Assembly: GCA_014377915.1 (NCBI GenBank)
Contig: JACMOT010000208.1
Span: 1 to 10,830 of the forward strand
Direction of reading: 5' to 3'
From: Tardiphaga sp.
GTDB taxonomy: Bacteria > Pseudomonadota > Alphaproteobacteria > Rhizobiales > Xanthobacteraceae
Length of the DNA: 10,830 nucleotides
Below are positions 1 through 6,102 of this stretch, piece by piece. Positions within the stretch are counted from its first letter, which is position 1. Each line of letters opens with the position of its first letter. The notes beneath the pieces are model-generated. The model saw nothing but the letters and a program-made list of their open reading frames with translations. It ran no database searches and had not been told where the DNA came from. Both the position numbers and the translations under genes were made by a program.

Positions 1-1
1 C

Positions 2-460
2 GACACGGAGTCCAAGCTCAAGGGCTTCGGCTTCGGGGCCGACGACTACATGACCAAGCCGTTCCACCGCCAGGAGCTGATCGCGCGCATCCATGCGATC
101 GTGCGCCGCTCCAAGGGCCACGCCCAGTCGGTGATCCAGACCGGCGACCTCGTCGTCAATCTCGACACCAAGACGGTCGAGGTCGGCGGCCAGCGCGTGC
201 ATCTGACCGGCAAGGAATACCAGATGCTGGAGCTGCTCTCGCTCCGCAAGGGCACCACCCTCACTAAGGAGATGTTCCTCAACCATCTCTATGGCGGCAT
301 GGACGAGCCCGAACTGAAGATCATCGACGTGTTCATCTGCAAACTGCGCAAGAAGCTGGCCAATGCGTCGGACGGCCGCAACTTCATCGAAACGGTCTGG
401 GGACGCGGCTATGTGCTGCGCGAGCCACATGAAGAAGAGATGATCCGCATTCCGGCCTGA
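2..460 (+). CDS. ctrA: Cell-cycle response regulator CtrA, C-terminal 152 residues (5' end outside window)
   Basis: OmpR/PhoB-type response regulator, cut by the window edge. The visible part begins late in the receiver domain: an Asp-Asp-Tyr-Met-Thr-Lys-Pro motif contains the conserved receiver lysine (visible residue 19). The winged-helix DNA-binding domain follows (about residues 45-145), with the family's Gly-Lys-Glu-Tyr, Leu-Tyr-Gly-Gly and Val-Trp-Gly-Arg-Gly-Tyr segments. The phospho-acceptor aspartate is upstream of the window. In alphaproteobacteria CtrA, phosphorylated through CckA and ChpT, binds TTAA-N7-TTAA sites and controls cell-cycle and motility genes. The near-invariant DNA-binding sequence and the short C-terminal tail after the winged helix fit CtrA better than other OmpR regulators. 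The chpT homolog at the other end of the window supports this. The gene ends 50 bases before a strong terminator. Confidence 0.95.
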   Translation, partial: DTESKLKGFGFGADDYMTKPFHRQELIARIHAIVRRSKGHAQSVIQTGDLVVNLDTKTVEVGGQRVHLTGKEYQMLELLSLRKGTTLTKEMFLNHLYGGMDEPELKIIDVFICKLRKKLANASDGRNFIETVWGRGYVLREPHEEEMIRIPA

Positions 461-510
461 GCTCGGGCCTGACCAATACGGCGAGCCGGTGCTCGCGCCT
501 CCCGAACTGA

Positions 511-535
511 CCCCGCCGGAAACGGCGGGGTTTTT
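511..535 (+). terminator. Rho-independent terminator of ctrA
   Basis: A perfect 8-bp GC-rich stem (511-518 with 523-530) closes a GAAA tetraloop and is followed directly by five T (531-535). It sits 50 bases after the ctrA stop. The opposite strand has no T-run after the hairpin, so it should terminate ctrA transcription much better than transcripts arriving from the convergent gene at 566-967. Confidence 0.9.
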
Positions 536-565
536 GTTTGGGGTGCGATCGCGCGCTGACGGATA

Positions 566-967
566 CTACGACCCGAGTTGCGATGTGACGGTCCAGGTGA
601 TGGACGCCGCGCCATCCGTCGCGCCGGGGCCGGTCGACCCCTGCGCCAGATAATTGCCGTTCGACACCGACGATGGCGACAGGCTGGCGGTACACGGGCA
701 ATTTCCGTAAACGTTCTCAGGCGTGAATTTGTAATTGAGCGTCAACGCTGTGGCGCTGTTGCCTATGCTGATGCCGATCGAGCCTGACGCCGCGCCGTTG
801 GTGCCGGCGGTGGAGTACGCCTGGCCCGTCTGACTGTCGGTGTCGGCGATAGTGTTGCCGTTGCCGATGCTCTGGATGGTACCCATCGTAGGACTAACCG
901 ACGCGATGGTGATGGTGGTCCCTGAATTGTTGGCGATCACGACTTTGGTGCCGTCGCAGCAGCTCAT
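566..967 (-). CDS. Hypothetical small beta-rich protein, distantly aegerolysin-like
   Basis: A 133-residue protein that I cannot assign with certainty. The start is well supported: AAGGAG lies 7 bases before the ATG. It is rich in Ser, Thr, Gly, Asn and Ala, with alternating polar and hydrophobic residues typical of a beta sandwich, and shows no signal peptide or membrane segment. The N-terminal pattern Val-Val-Ile-Ala-Asn-Asn-Ser-Gly-Thr-Thr-Ile-Thr-Ile (residues 9-21) and a Gly-Ala-Ala-Ser-Gly-Ser-Ile-Gly segment (58-65) recall aegerolysins (about 130-140 residues), but the family's conserved Trp-Asp-Cys-Pro region is absent. Four cysteines form two close pairs: C3/C4 and C90-Pro-C92. It is the last gene of a three-gene minus-strand cassette, 41 bases after the Nudix gene. 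The family link is inference only; a generic beta-sandwich, lectin-like or adhesin-like domain fits equally well. Confidence 0.75.
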   Translation of the reverse strand: MSCCDGTKVVIANNSGTTITIASVSPTMGTIQSIGNGNTIADTDSQTGQAYSTAGTNGAASGSIGISIGNSATALTLNYKFTPENVYGNCPCTASLSPSSVSNGNYLAQGSTGPGATDGAASITWTVTSQLGS

Positions 968-1008
968 GATGTCACTCCTTCAATGGGTCAAGATGCTGCG
1001 GGCCGTTG

Positions 1009-1719
1009 TCAACTGACGCCCGACGGAATTCGTTGATGGCAAATGAGTCGGCTGGAAGCCGTTGCGAGGCGTCGGCTTACGATCGATACGTCTTCGCGAG
1101 GAACGAGTGGTCGCGGCGGCAGCGGCCAGCCCGGCAGGGTCTCCGTCAACCAACTATTCACAAAACAGATAAAAGCCTGAAAAGTTAGCGAACGATCGAA
1201 CTCATCGCTGGAAAAGGGTCTGATCTGGTCTCGCGCCCATCGAGGAGCCTGTTGCCTTGCCACCCTCGTCAAGACTTCAAAGATTGTCCATGGCGGCGGC
1301 GTATTGATGCCCGGAAACATGACACGGTCAAAATCCGAGCGGAGGACAGTTGCGACGAAACACATCTCACGGCAGGCATTTGGGAGTTGTTGCCACTCCC
1401 GCAGATCCGGCCATCGATCAAGAAAAGTCCAGTCGACGGAGTAATAGAAACAACACTCCACACGCCCTTTTCTCGTGGGGTAGCTTCCACGAAACACCGG
1501 CTGATTGACATAACCATTTAAGCGAAAAGTGTGCGCGCTTTCTTCATCAAGTTCACGTTGGAGCGTGGTCAAAGGGCCCTCCCCTCCTTCCACGCCACCG
1601 CCAAAGAATTGCGGCTCTCCCGGGCAATAGACGATGCCGCCCGGATAAGGGCTCATGAGTGCTTTGATGGGAAATATCATGAGATCATCGTAGCAAAGGA
1701 TTACGTAATTCTTCGGCAT
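1009..1719 (-). CDS. Nudix-box hydrolase-like protein, 236 residues
   Basis: The protein carries an almost complete Nudix box (Gx5Ex7REUxEExGU) at residues 41-63: G41, E47, R55, E56, L57, E59 and E60 are all in register, with the later Gly replaced by Ala62. These glutamates bind the divalent metals that drive hydrolysis of nucleoside-diphosphate-linked substrates; the substrate here cannot be read from sequence. Upstream of the box a Pro-Gly-Gly/Phe-Phe-Gly-Gly-Gly segment fits the Nudix strand. The roughly 130 residues after the domain (about 105-236) are not recognised and include a Trp/Pro-rich stretch and an Arg-rich tail. The start has a strong GGGGAG element 4 bases before the ATG. The gene begins 33 bases after its upstream neighbour and ends 41 bases before the next, so co-transcription is likely. 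A sampled line (1441-1500) is 52% GC, lower than the che genes. Confidence 0.8.
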   Translation of the reverse strand: MPKNYVILCYDDLMIFPIKALMSPYPGGIVYCPGEPQFFGGGVEGGEGPLTTLQRELDEESAHTFRLNGYVNQPVFRGSYPTRKGRVECCFYYSVDWTFLDRWPDLREWQQLPNACREMCFVATVLRSDFDRVMFPGINTPPPWTIFEVLTRVARQQAPRWARDQIRPFSSDEFDRSLTFQAFICFVNSWLTETLPGWPLPPRPLVPREDVSIVSRRLATASSRLICHQRIPSGVS

Positions 1720-1752
1720 GGCACTCCCCCATAGCGATGAACCGCAACTCTG

Positions 1753-2667
1753 TCAGGCGGACTTGCCGAGTTTAGGAGGCGGCGAACGCCGGACTGACAG
1801 CGGGCGTGCGACCTGGCTGGCCAAGCCGCTGAGATCATAGGATTGCACGATCACCACGCTACCGCTGCTGACCGTCCCCATCGGGGTCCCGGTCAATGTG
1901 AATATCGTCAGGACATCCACCATCTGCCAGCGCAGCACCAGGATCGGCACTTTTGAATTGTTGGTGACGACATCCGATACATAGGTGCTGGTCTGTTCAG
2001 TGATCGTGACCTGCTGAAACACCGATGCGGACATGTTGAGACTGGCGGAAACGCTTGCCGACACCGGCCCCCATCCACCGCCCGCCGACGTACCCACCGA
2101 TGCCGCCACGGTGGCCTGCTCCGATGACGTCTCCTGCTTCCCGGAGGTGACGGTGAAGCTGATGGTGCGCGTTTCACCGGGAACGATGGAATAAGAGTCG
2201 CCCTGCAGTGCCCAGTATTGCTCCCGCGTCACGTAGTTCGAGGTGGACGAAATGGTCTCGCCAGGCCCGGTGGGCGGCAGGGTGCCGCACGCCACCAGCA
2301 CCCTTGGTGAATTCGGCGGCACCATAACCGTTTGATTGGGCTGTGGAATCGGACCGATATCGTTCGGATCAATCAGCAGCGTGTTGTCGAGGTGATACCC
2401 GGTCGCGCTGGTGAGTTCGATCACGCTGATAAACGCGCCGCTGGTTGGTAGCGAAAACAGGAAGAAGTCACCAACGTTCACGTTCGAAACCGGCGCGTTA
2501 CTGTTCGCGAAGATGGTCCCGAGATATTGATGATAGCCGCTGCCGTCGATGAAGAATAGTTGCACGGTGAACGGCAGGTCGTTGTAAAACTCAACGCTGC
2601 TCAGCGCTGCACCTCCGGTCGGCGAGACCAGCGTGCCGTTCAGCGCAGCCACATAGTTTGCATTCAT
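1753..2667 (-). CDS. Hypothetical 304-residue beta-rich protein with a pore-former-like Ser/Thr amphipathic stretch
   Basis: I chose the ATG at 2667 because a purine-rich GAGGGGGGGGGAAG element sits immediately before it; an in-frame TTG at 2730 would add 21 residues. No signal peptide is visible. Residues about 24-86 form a hydrophobic beta-rich domain (Val-Glu-Phe-Tyr-Asn-Asp, then Phe-Phe-Ile-Asp-Gly-Ser-Gly) that loosely resembles VHL-beta-like domains. Residues about 87-145 are a Pro/Asn-rich linker. Residues about 146-238 start with Tyr-Trp-Ala-Leu-Gln-Gly-Asp-Ser and continue as a long alternating Ser/Thr/Ala/Val stretch broken by a Gly-Gly-Gly-Trp-Gly turn (197-201). This looks like the two strands of a membrane-inserting hairpin in aerolysin/ETX-MTX2-type toxins. 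The C-terminal tail is basic (Arg-Arg, Lys-Leu-Gly-Lys). It is first in the three-gene cassette. The function is unproven; an adhesin or structural role remains possible. Confidence 0.8.
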   Translation of the reverse strand: MNANYVAALNGTLVSPTGGAALSSVEFYNDLPFTVQLFFIDGSGYHQYLGTIFANSNAPVSNVNVGDFFLFSLPTSGAFISVIELTSATGYHLDNTLLIDPNDIGPIPQPNQTVMVPPNSPRVLVACGTLPPTGPGETISSTSNYVTREQYWALQGDSYSIVPGETRTISFTVTSGKQETSSEQATVAASVGTSAGGGWGPVSASVSASLNMSASVFQQVTITEQTSTYVSDVVTNNSKVPILVLRWQMVDVLTIFTLTGTPMGTVSSGSVVIVQSYDLSGLASQVARPLSVRRSPPPKLGKSA

Positions 2668-2681
2668 CTTCCCCCCCCCTC
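2668..2681 (-). promoter_or_regulatory. Ribosome-binding region containing a nine-G homopolymer
   Basis: Read on the minus strand the leader is GAG, eight further G, then AAG directly before the ATG at 2667. The plus strand shows nine C at 2671-2679. The G-run supplies the Shine-Dalgarno-like sequence, so any slippage would shift its spacing to the start codon. The run also lies in frame downstream of a TTG at 2730, so length changes would alter the frame of any upstream initiation. Confidence 0.6.
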
Positions 2682-2699
2682 GGGTTTTGGATGTACAAA

Positions 2700-2730
2700 A
2701 TACTACTACAATCTGTAATAGAAATTGCAA
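2700..2730 (-). promoter_or_regulatory. Candidate sigma70-type promoter for the accessory cassette
   Basis: On the minus strand TTGCAA (2730-2725) could act as a -35 element and TAGTAT (2705-2700) as a -10 element, with a rather long 19-base spacer. The stretch 2681-2735 is clearly more AT-rich than its surroundings and lies just upstream of the first cassette gene, giving a leader of about 25 bases. The match is approximate and the spacing is not ideal. Confidence 0.25.
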
Positions 2731-2998
2731 CCATTACCTGCCGTCGGCAAGTCTGTTGCGCACCGTGGGGGTGGGTGTGAACGCCGGTGCCTCAGGAAAC
2801 GTCGCGGCTTACTAGCGCAGCACATTCTCAAATACGGGACTTGCTGTCGCAATGTCGTTTTAATGCCGACAGCGATCGGCGCGATTTCGTGTTCGCGCCC
2901 AGGCCAACGCGCTGCCGCAAAACCATCTGGTATTCAGAGCGATCGAGCAAGTGTCGCGGCTGGCGCAGGCCGGATTCCAGGATTCTGAACTACGTTTG
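2731..2998. other. Intergenic stretch with no recognised gene
   Basis: Between the cassette promoter region and the che terminator I see no gene with a convincing start and ribosome-binding site. A plus-strand frame stays open from 2864 to 3142, running into the end of cheR, and reads like ordinary GC-rich sequence (Ala, Gln, Leu, Arg-rich); it could be a decayed remnant but matches nothing I know. A 7-bp inverted repeat (2843-2849 with 2867-2873, loop of 17) is present without a T-run. Confidence 0.5.
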
Positions 2999-3039
2999 AA
3001 AAGACTCATGGCGGCGCGGGCGTTACCGGCCCGCGCCGC
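2999..3039 (-). terminator. Probable terminator of the che operon
   Basis: A perfect 11-bp GC-only stem (3011-3021 with 3029-3039) with a 7-base loop lies 12 bases after the cheR stop. On the minus strand it is followed by a short T4 tract (3002-2999) after an 8-base gap, so it is a strong hairpin with a weak, slightly displaced T-run. Confidence 0.65.
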
Positions 3040-3051
3040 GGGGATTAAGGA

Positions 3052-3933
3052 TCAGCGGATCGACGATGTAGCGACGCGAATCGGCTGTTGCCCCATGCCG
3101 GGCACGATCGAGGGCGCCGCGCGCGCGGTATTTGGGCGATAGATCCCGCGGCGGTCAGCGTAGGGCTTGAAGACGTCCGTCAACCCGACCACGGTTTCCG
3201 CGGCGCCGAGCGCGAGAAAGCCATCCGGCTCCATTACCTTGCCGAGCCGGTTGAAAATCTGTGACTTCATATCCTGGTCGAAATAGATCAGCACGTTGCG
3301 ACAGAAGATGAGGTCGAACTTGCCCATATGGGTGAAGTCCTGCAGCAGATTCAGTGGCCGGTACTGGATCATCGAGCGAATGTCGGGATTGATCTGCCAC
3401 ATCTCGCCGATTTGCTTGAAATACTTCACCAGCAACTGGATCGGAAGCCCGCGCTGGACCTCAAACTGGCTGTAGATGCCCGACTTGGATTTATCCAGCA
3501 CCTGCTGCGATATATCGGTGCCGATGATCTCGACGCGCCAGCCGCTCAGCGCGGCGCCCATTTCCTTCAGGCACATCGCGATCGAATAGGGCTCCTGCCC
3601 GGTCGAGGCCGCCGCGCACCAGATCCGCAGGCTGCGTCGTCCGGCGCGGGCCTGTAGCAATTCGGGCATGATAGTGTCGCGCAGATGATCGAACGGAATC
3701 TTGTCGCGGAAGAAGAACGTCTCGTTGGTGGTCATCGCCTCGATGACGTCGGAAGCGATCGCCGCCGAGCCACCTTTGATCTTCTGCACCAGTTCGTCGA
3801 TGCCGGCCAAATTGGCCTTCCGCGCCAGCGGTGTCAGGCGGCTCTCGACCAGATATTGCTTGTCGATCGACAAATCGAGTCCGGAGCGTTCCTTCAGGAA
3901 CTTGCGCAGGAATTCGTAATCGACCGGAGTCAT
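3052..3933 (-). CDS. cheR: Chemotaxis protein methyltransferase CheR
   Basis: CheR uses S-adenosylmethionine to methylate glutamates in the signalling domain of chemoreceptors, raising CheA activity during adaptation. The 293-residue length is normal. The N-terminal helical domain (about 1-85) ends in the conserved [10 protein letters not shown] motif (68-77). The methyltransferase domain follows, with [13 protein letters not shown] (105-117), the Gly-Thr-Asp segment (138-140) of the cofactor site, and Phe-Cys-Arg-Asn-Val-Leu-Ile-Tyr-Phe (210-218). The ATG overlaps the cheB stop in an ATGA sequence, so translation is probably coupled; a GGGAGA element 6 bases upstream can also serve. The tail after residue 270 is Pro/Ala-rich and unconserved. 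It is the last gene of the che operon. Confidence 0.97.
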   Translation of the reverse strand: MTPVDYEFLRKFLKERSGLDLSIDKQYLVESRLTPLARKANLAGIDELVQKIKGGSAAIASDVIEAMTTNETFFFRDKIPFDHLRDTIMPELLQARAGRRSLRIWCAAASTGQEPYSIAMCLKEMGAALSGWRVEIIGTDISQQVLDKSKSGIYSQFEVQRGLPIQLLVKYFKQIGEMWQINPDIRSMIQYRPLNLLQDFTHMGKFDLIFCRNVLIYFDQDMKSQIFNRLGKVMEPDGFLALGAAETVVGLTDVFKPYADRRGIYRPNTARAAPSIVPGMGQQPIRVATSSIR

Positions 3934-5093
3934 GAGCGGTCTCCCGAGAAGATCCGGACCAGTTTCGGTGCGATCTGGTTAAGCGGCAGGATCGCCGAAC
4001 AAATACCGGCGTTGGCGGCGGCTCCGGGCATGCCCCAGACGACGCTGGACGCCTCGTCCTGGGCGATGACGTTGCCGCCGGCCGCGACAATATCCTTGCC
4101 GCCGCGCATGCCATCGGAGCCCATGCCCGTCAGTACGACGGCCAGGATGGCCCCCTGCCAGACATCGATAGCAGAATTGAACAGCGGATCGACCGCCGGC
4201 TTACAAAAATTCACCGCCGGACCGTCGTCGAGCGCGATCGCGATGCCGGCCCCCTGTTTGACGACCCGCATGTGCTTGCCGCCCGGCGCCAGATAGATCT
4301 GGCCAGGCTTGACGGCCTCGCCGTCGATACCTTCATGCGCCGGCCGCTTGCTGGCACGTGCCAGATGCTCGGCGAGAATGGTGGTGAAGGACGGGGACAT
4401 GTGTTGCGTGATCAGCACCGGAACGCGATCGATGACGGCGCCGATTTCGGTGACCAGCGCCATCAGCGCCTGTGGGCCACCGGTCGAGGATCCGATCAAC
4501 AACACCCGCGGCGTGATCGCGCTGAAAGACCGTTTGACCAGTTGAGCCTGCGCGGCGACGGTCGCGACCGGCCGCGGCGCCGTGTCGCGCGGGCGACCGA
4601 GCGGCGCGATCGACGGCGCCCCGCCGGTCTTCAAACGCCGAACCTTCATGCCGAGATGACGGATCTTCTGCAGCAGATCGTGCTTGAAAATATCGGCCGC
4701 GGCACTTTCGCGCGTGCTTTCCGGCTTTGGAATGTAGTCGGCGGCGCCGAGAGACATCGCCTTGAAGCTGATTTCCGCGTTGCGACGTGTCAGCGTCGAC
4801 GCCATGATCACGATCAAATTACGCTTCTTGGCCAGAAGCTGTGGCAGCGCTTCAATGCCGTCGAGCTCCGGCATTTCGATATCGAGCACCGCGACATCGG
4901 GATTGATGCGTTCGATCTGGTTGACGGCATCAAGACCGGTGCGCAGCGAAGCCGCGACCGTCATGTCCGGCTCGGCTTCGATCCAGCGCGAGATCAAGCC
5001 GCGAATCACAACGGAGTCGTCGACTACCATGACCCGCAGCGGTTCATAGCGCGTCGTATCCGAACCTGGAGGGTTCATCAAAGCTGTACTCAT
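3930..5093 (-). CDS. cheB: Chemotaxis response regulator protein-glutamate methylesterase CheB
   Basis: CheB removes methyl groups from chemoreceptor glutamates and can deamidate glutamines; phosphorylation by CheA activates it, giving adaptation. The 387-residue protein has a receiver domain (about 20-135) with acidic D25-D26, phospho-acceptor D71 in Leu-Asp-Ile-Glu-Met-Pro, and K123. A linker follows (about 145-192), then the methylesterase domain (about 193-385). The catalytic triad is visible: S203 in Gly-Ser-Ser-Thr-Gly-Gly, H231 in Thr-Gln-His-Met, and D327 in Gly-Met-Gly-Ser-Asp-Gly. The start ATG has no clear Shine-Dalgarno sequence; the next in-frame ATG (5078) is no better. It lies 89 bases downstream of cheY, separated by a hairpin and an AT-rich stretch, and overlaps cheR by four bases. 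Confidence 0.97.
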   Translation of the reverse strand: MSTALMNPPGSDTTRYEPLRVMVVDDSVVIRGLISRWIEAEPDMTVAASLRTGLDAVNQIERINPDVAVLDIEMPELDGIEALPQLLAKKRNLIVIMASTLTRRNAEISFKAMSLGAADYIPKPESTRESAAADIFKHDLLQKIRHLGMKVRRLKTGGAPSIAPLGRPRDTAPRPVATVAAQAQLVKRSFSAITPRVLLIGSSTGGPQALMALVTEIGAVIDRVPVLITQHMSPSFTTILAEHLARASKRPAHEGIDGEAVKPGQIYLAPGGKHMRVVKQGAGIAIALDDGPAVNFCKPAVDPLFNSAIDVWQGAILAVVLTGMGSDGMRGGKDIVAAGGNVIAQDEASSVVWGMPGAAANAGICSAILPLNQIAPKLVRIFSGDRS

Positions 5094-5128
5094 GGAATCA
5101 CCAACGCAACAGAACGCAACAATAAAAA

Positions 5129-5145
5129 TTAAATATTACTTTAAC
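5129..5145. promoter_or_regulatory. Weak CtrA-box-like motif upstream of cheB
   Basis: Two TTAA half-sites (5129-5132 and 5141-5144, the second as TTAAC) are separated by 8 rather than the consensus 7 bases. They lie in an AT-rich island 36-52 bases before the cheB start. If read with N7 spacing, one half-site has a single mismatch. This is suggestive only because AT-rich sequence produces TTAA easily. Confidence 0.2.
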
Positions 5146-5160
5146 GATCGGAGGCGCGAA

Positions 5161-5178
5161 CGCCCCGTTTCCGGGGCG
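5161..5178 (-). other. Hairpin in the cheY-cheB gap
   Basis: A perfect 7-bp stem (5161-5167 with 5172-5178) encloses a 4-base loop, starting four bases after the cheY stop. An alternative pairing of 5144-5150 with 5177-5183 (7 bp, palindromic GATCG core) would compete with it. On the minus strand no T-run follows directly, although an AT-rich stretch begins about 16 bases later. It could be a leaky terminator, an RNA-stability element that sets the cheY:cheB ratio, or neutral. Confidence 0.5.
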
Positions 5179-5182
5179 ATCG

Positions 5183-5548
5183 TCAGATCAGACCGACTTC
5201 ATGAAACTTCGCCGACACGATTTCCTTGTCGAATGGCTTCATGATGTATTCGTTGGCGCCGGCATGCAGCGCGCGTGCGATATGCGCGACGTCATTTTCC
5301 GTCGTGCAGAACACCACCTTTGGTGCATCGCCACCGGGCAGGCGGCGCAAATTGTGCAGGAACTCGTAGCCGTCCATGACGGGCATGTTCCAGTCGAGCA
5401 GGATGGCGTCTGGAAATCCGCTCTTGCAGACCTCGAGAGCCTTCTCGCCGTTTTCGGCTTCCGCTATTTCGAAATCCAGACCTTCTAAAATACGTCGTGC
5501 CACTTTACGGATGACGCTGGAGTCATCGACTACCAAACAAGTCTTCAT
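5183..5548 (-). CDS. cheY: Chemotaxis response regulator CheY
   Basis: A stand-alone receiver domain of 121 residues, the usual CheY size, with no output domain. Phosphorylated by CheA, it should diffuse to the flagellar switch (FliM) or act as a phosphate sink. The key residues are present: acidic D8-D9, phospho-acceptor D52 in Leu-Leu-Asp-Trp-Asn-Met-Pro, T83 in Cys-Thr-Thr-Glu, and K104 in Met-Lys-Pro-Phe. I chose the ATG at 5548 because AGAGG lies about 6 bases upstream and the receiver fold begins directly after it; an upstream in-frame GTG at 5581 would add 11 residues that do not look like receiver sequence. It lies 56 bases after cheW in the che operon. Confidence 0.95.
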   Translation of the reverse strand: MKTCLVVDDSSVIRKVARRILEGLDFEIAEAENGEKALEVCKSGFPDAILLDWNMPVMDGYEFLHNLRRLPGGDAPKVVFCTTENDVAHIARALHAGANEYIMKPFDKEIVSAKFHEVGLI

Positions 5549-5604
5549 TTTGGCCTCTGCAGTTGTTGTCCTAAAGGACACTAATATCCCGACGGTCGAG
5601 AGCC

Positions 5605-6102
5605 TTATGCGGCCAGTTTGTCGGGCGAAATTTCAAGGATTTTATCGACGTCAAGAACGACCATGAGCTGCCCTTCGAGACGATGGACACCCGAGGCCAT
5701 CTTCGCCATGCGCGGGTCGAGATTGACCGGGTTAACTTCCCGACTGTCGTCGGCGAGTTTCAGAACCTCGCCGATAGAGTCGATCAGCAGACCATAGGAT
5801 TCACCGCGAAGGTCAACGCCGACCGCCATCGGCGGCTTGCCATCCTCGTTCTTCGGCAAGCCCAGACGGGAGCGCATATCGATCGCCGTGACAATGCGAC
5901 CGCGCAGATTTAGTACGCCGGCAACGTCGCTGGACGACAGCGGCACACGGGTCAGCCGCTCCGGCATGAAGACGTCCTGCACGCGAGAAATCGGCATACC
6001 GAACAACTGGCCCCCGATCATGGTGGTGACGAATTCGGTAATCGCGCCGTCGGCGCTGTGCTTGGTGTTAGTGGTCGTGGTGGTCATCGTCATGTCCCTC
6101 AT
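5605..6102 (-). CDS. cheW: Chemotaxis coupling protein CheW
   Basis: CheW is an SH3-like scaffold that docks CheA onto chemoreceptor arrays. The 165-residue protein shows the CheW fold from about residue 20 to 160, including Ile-Ser-Arg-Val-Gln-Asp-Val near 38-44, the Asn-Leu-Arg-Gly-Arg-Ile motif (65-70), the Leu-Leu-Ile-Asp-Ser-Ile-Gly-Glu-Val segment (105-113), and a C-terminal Val-Val-Leu-Asp-Val-Asp-Lys-Ile-Leu strand. The first ATG (6102) overlaps the cheA stop in ATGA, which suggests coupling. In-frame ATGs at 6093 and 6087 follow closely, and a GAGGGA element is better spaced for the one at 6087, so the true N terminus may be five residues shorter. The N terminus is a Thr-rich, probably disordered tail. 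Confidence 0.96.
   Translation of the reverse strand: MRDMTMTTTTTNTKHSADGAITEFVTTMIGGQLFGMPISRVQDVFMPERLTRVPLSSSDVAGVLNLRGRIVTAIDMRSRLGLPKNEDGKPPMAVGVDLRGESYGLLIDSIGEVLKLADDSREVNPVNLDPRMAKMASGVHRLEGQLMVVLDVDKILEISPDKLAA

Noticed and set aside
1252..1734. Plus-strand frames opposite the Nudix gene
   Set aside because: The minus-strand frame has an intact Nudix box and a strong ribosome-binding site, while these have neither motif nor start signal.
541..3010. Insertion sequence, integrase, tRNA attachment site or flanking direct repeats around the accessory cassette
   Set aside because: I read both edges and found no transposase or integrase gene, no tRNA and no convincing long direct repeat; shared GCGATCG hexamer-like words are frequent in this genome.
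4272..5132. 286-residue plus-strand open frame opposite cheB
   Set aside because: CheB on the minus strand has all catalytic residues; the antisense frame shows no domain and is explained by codon bias.
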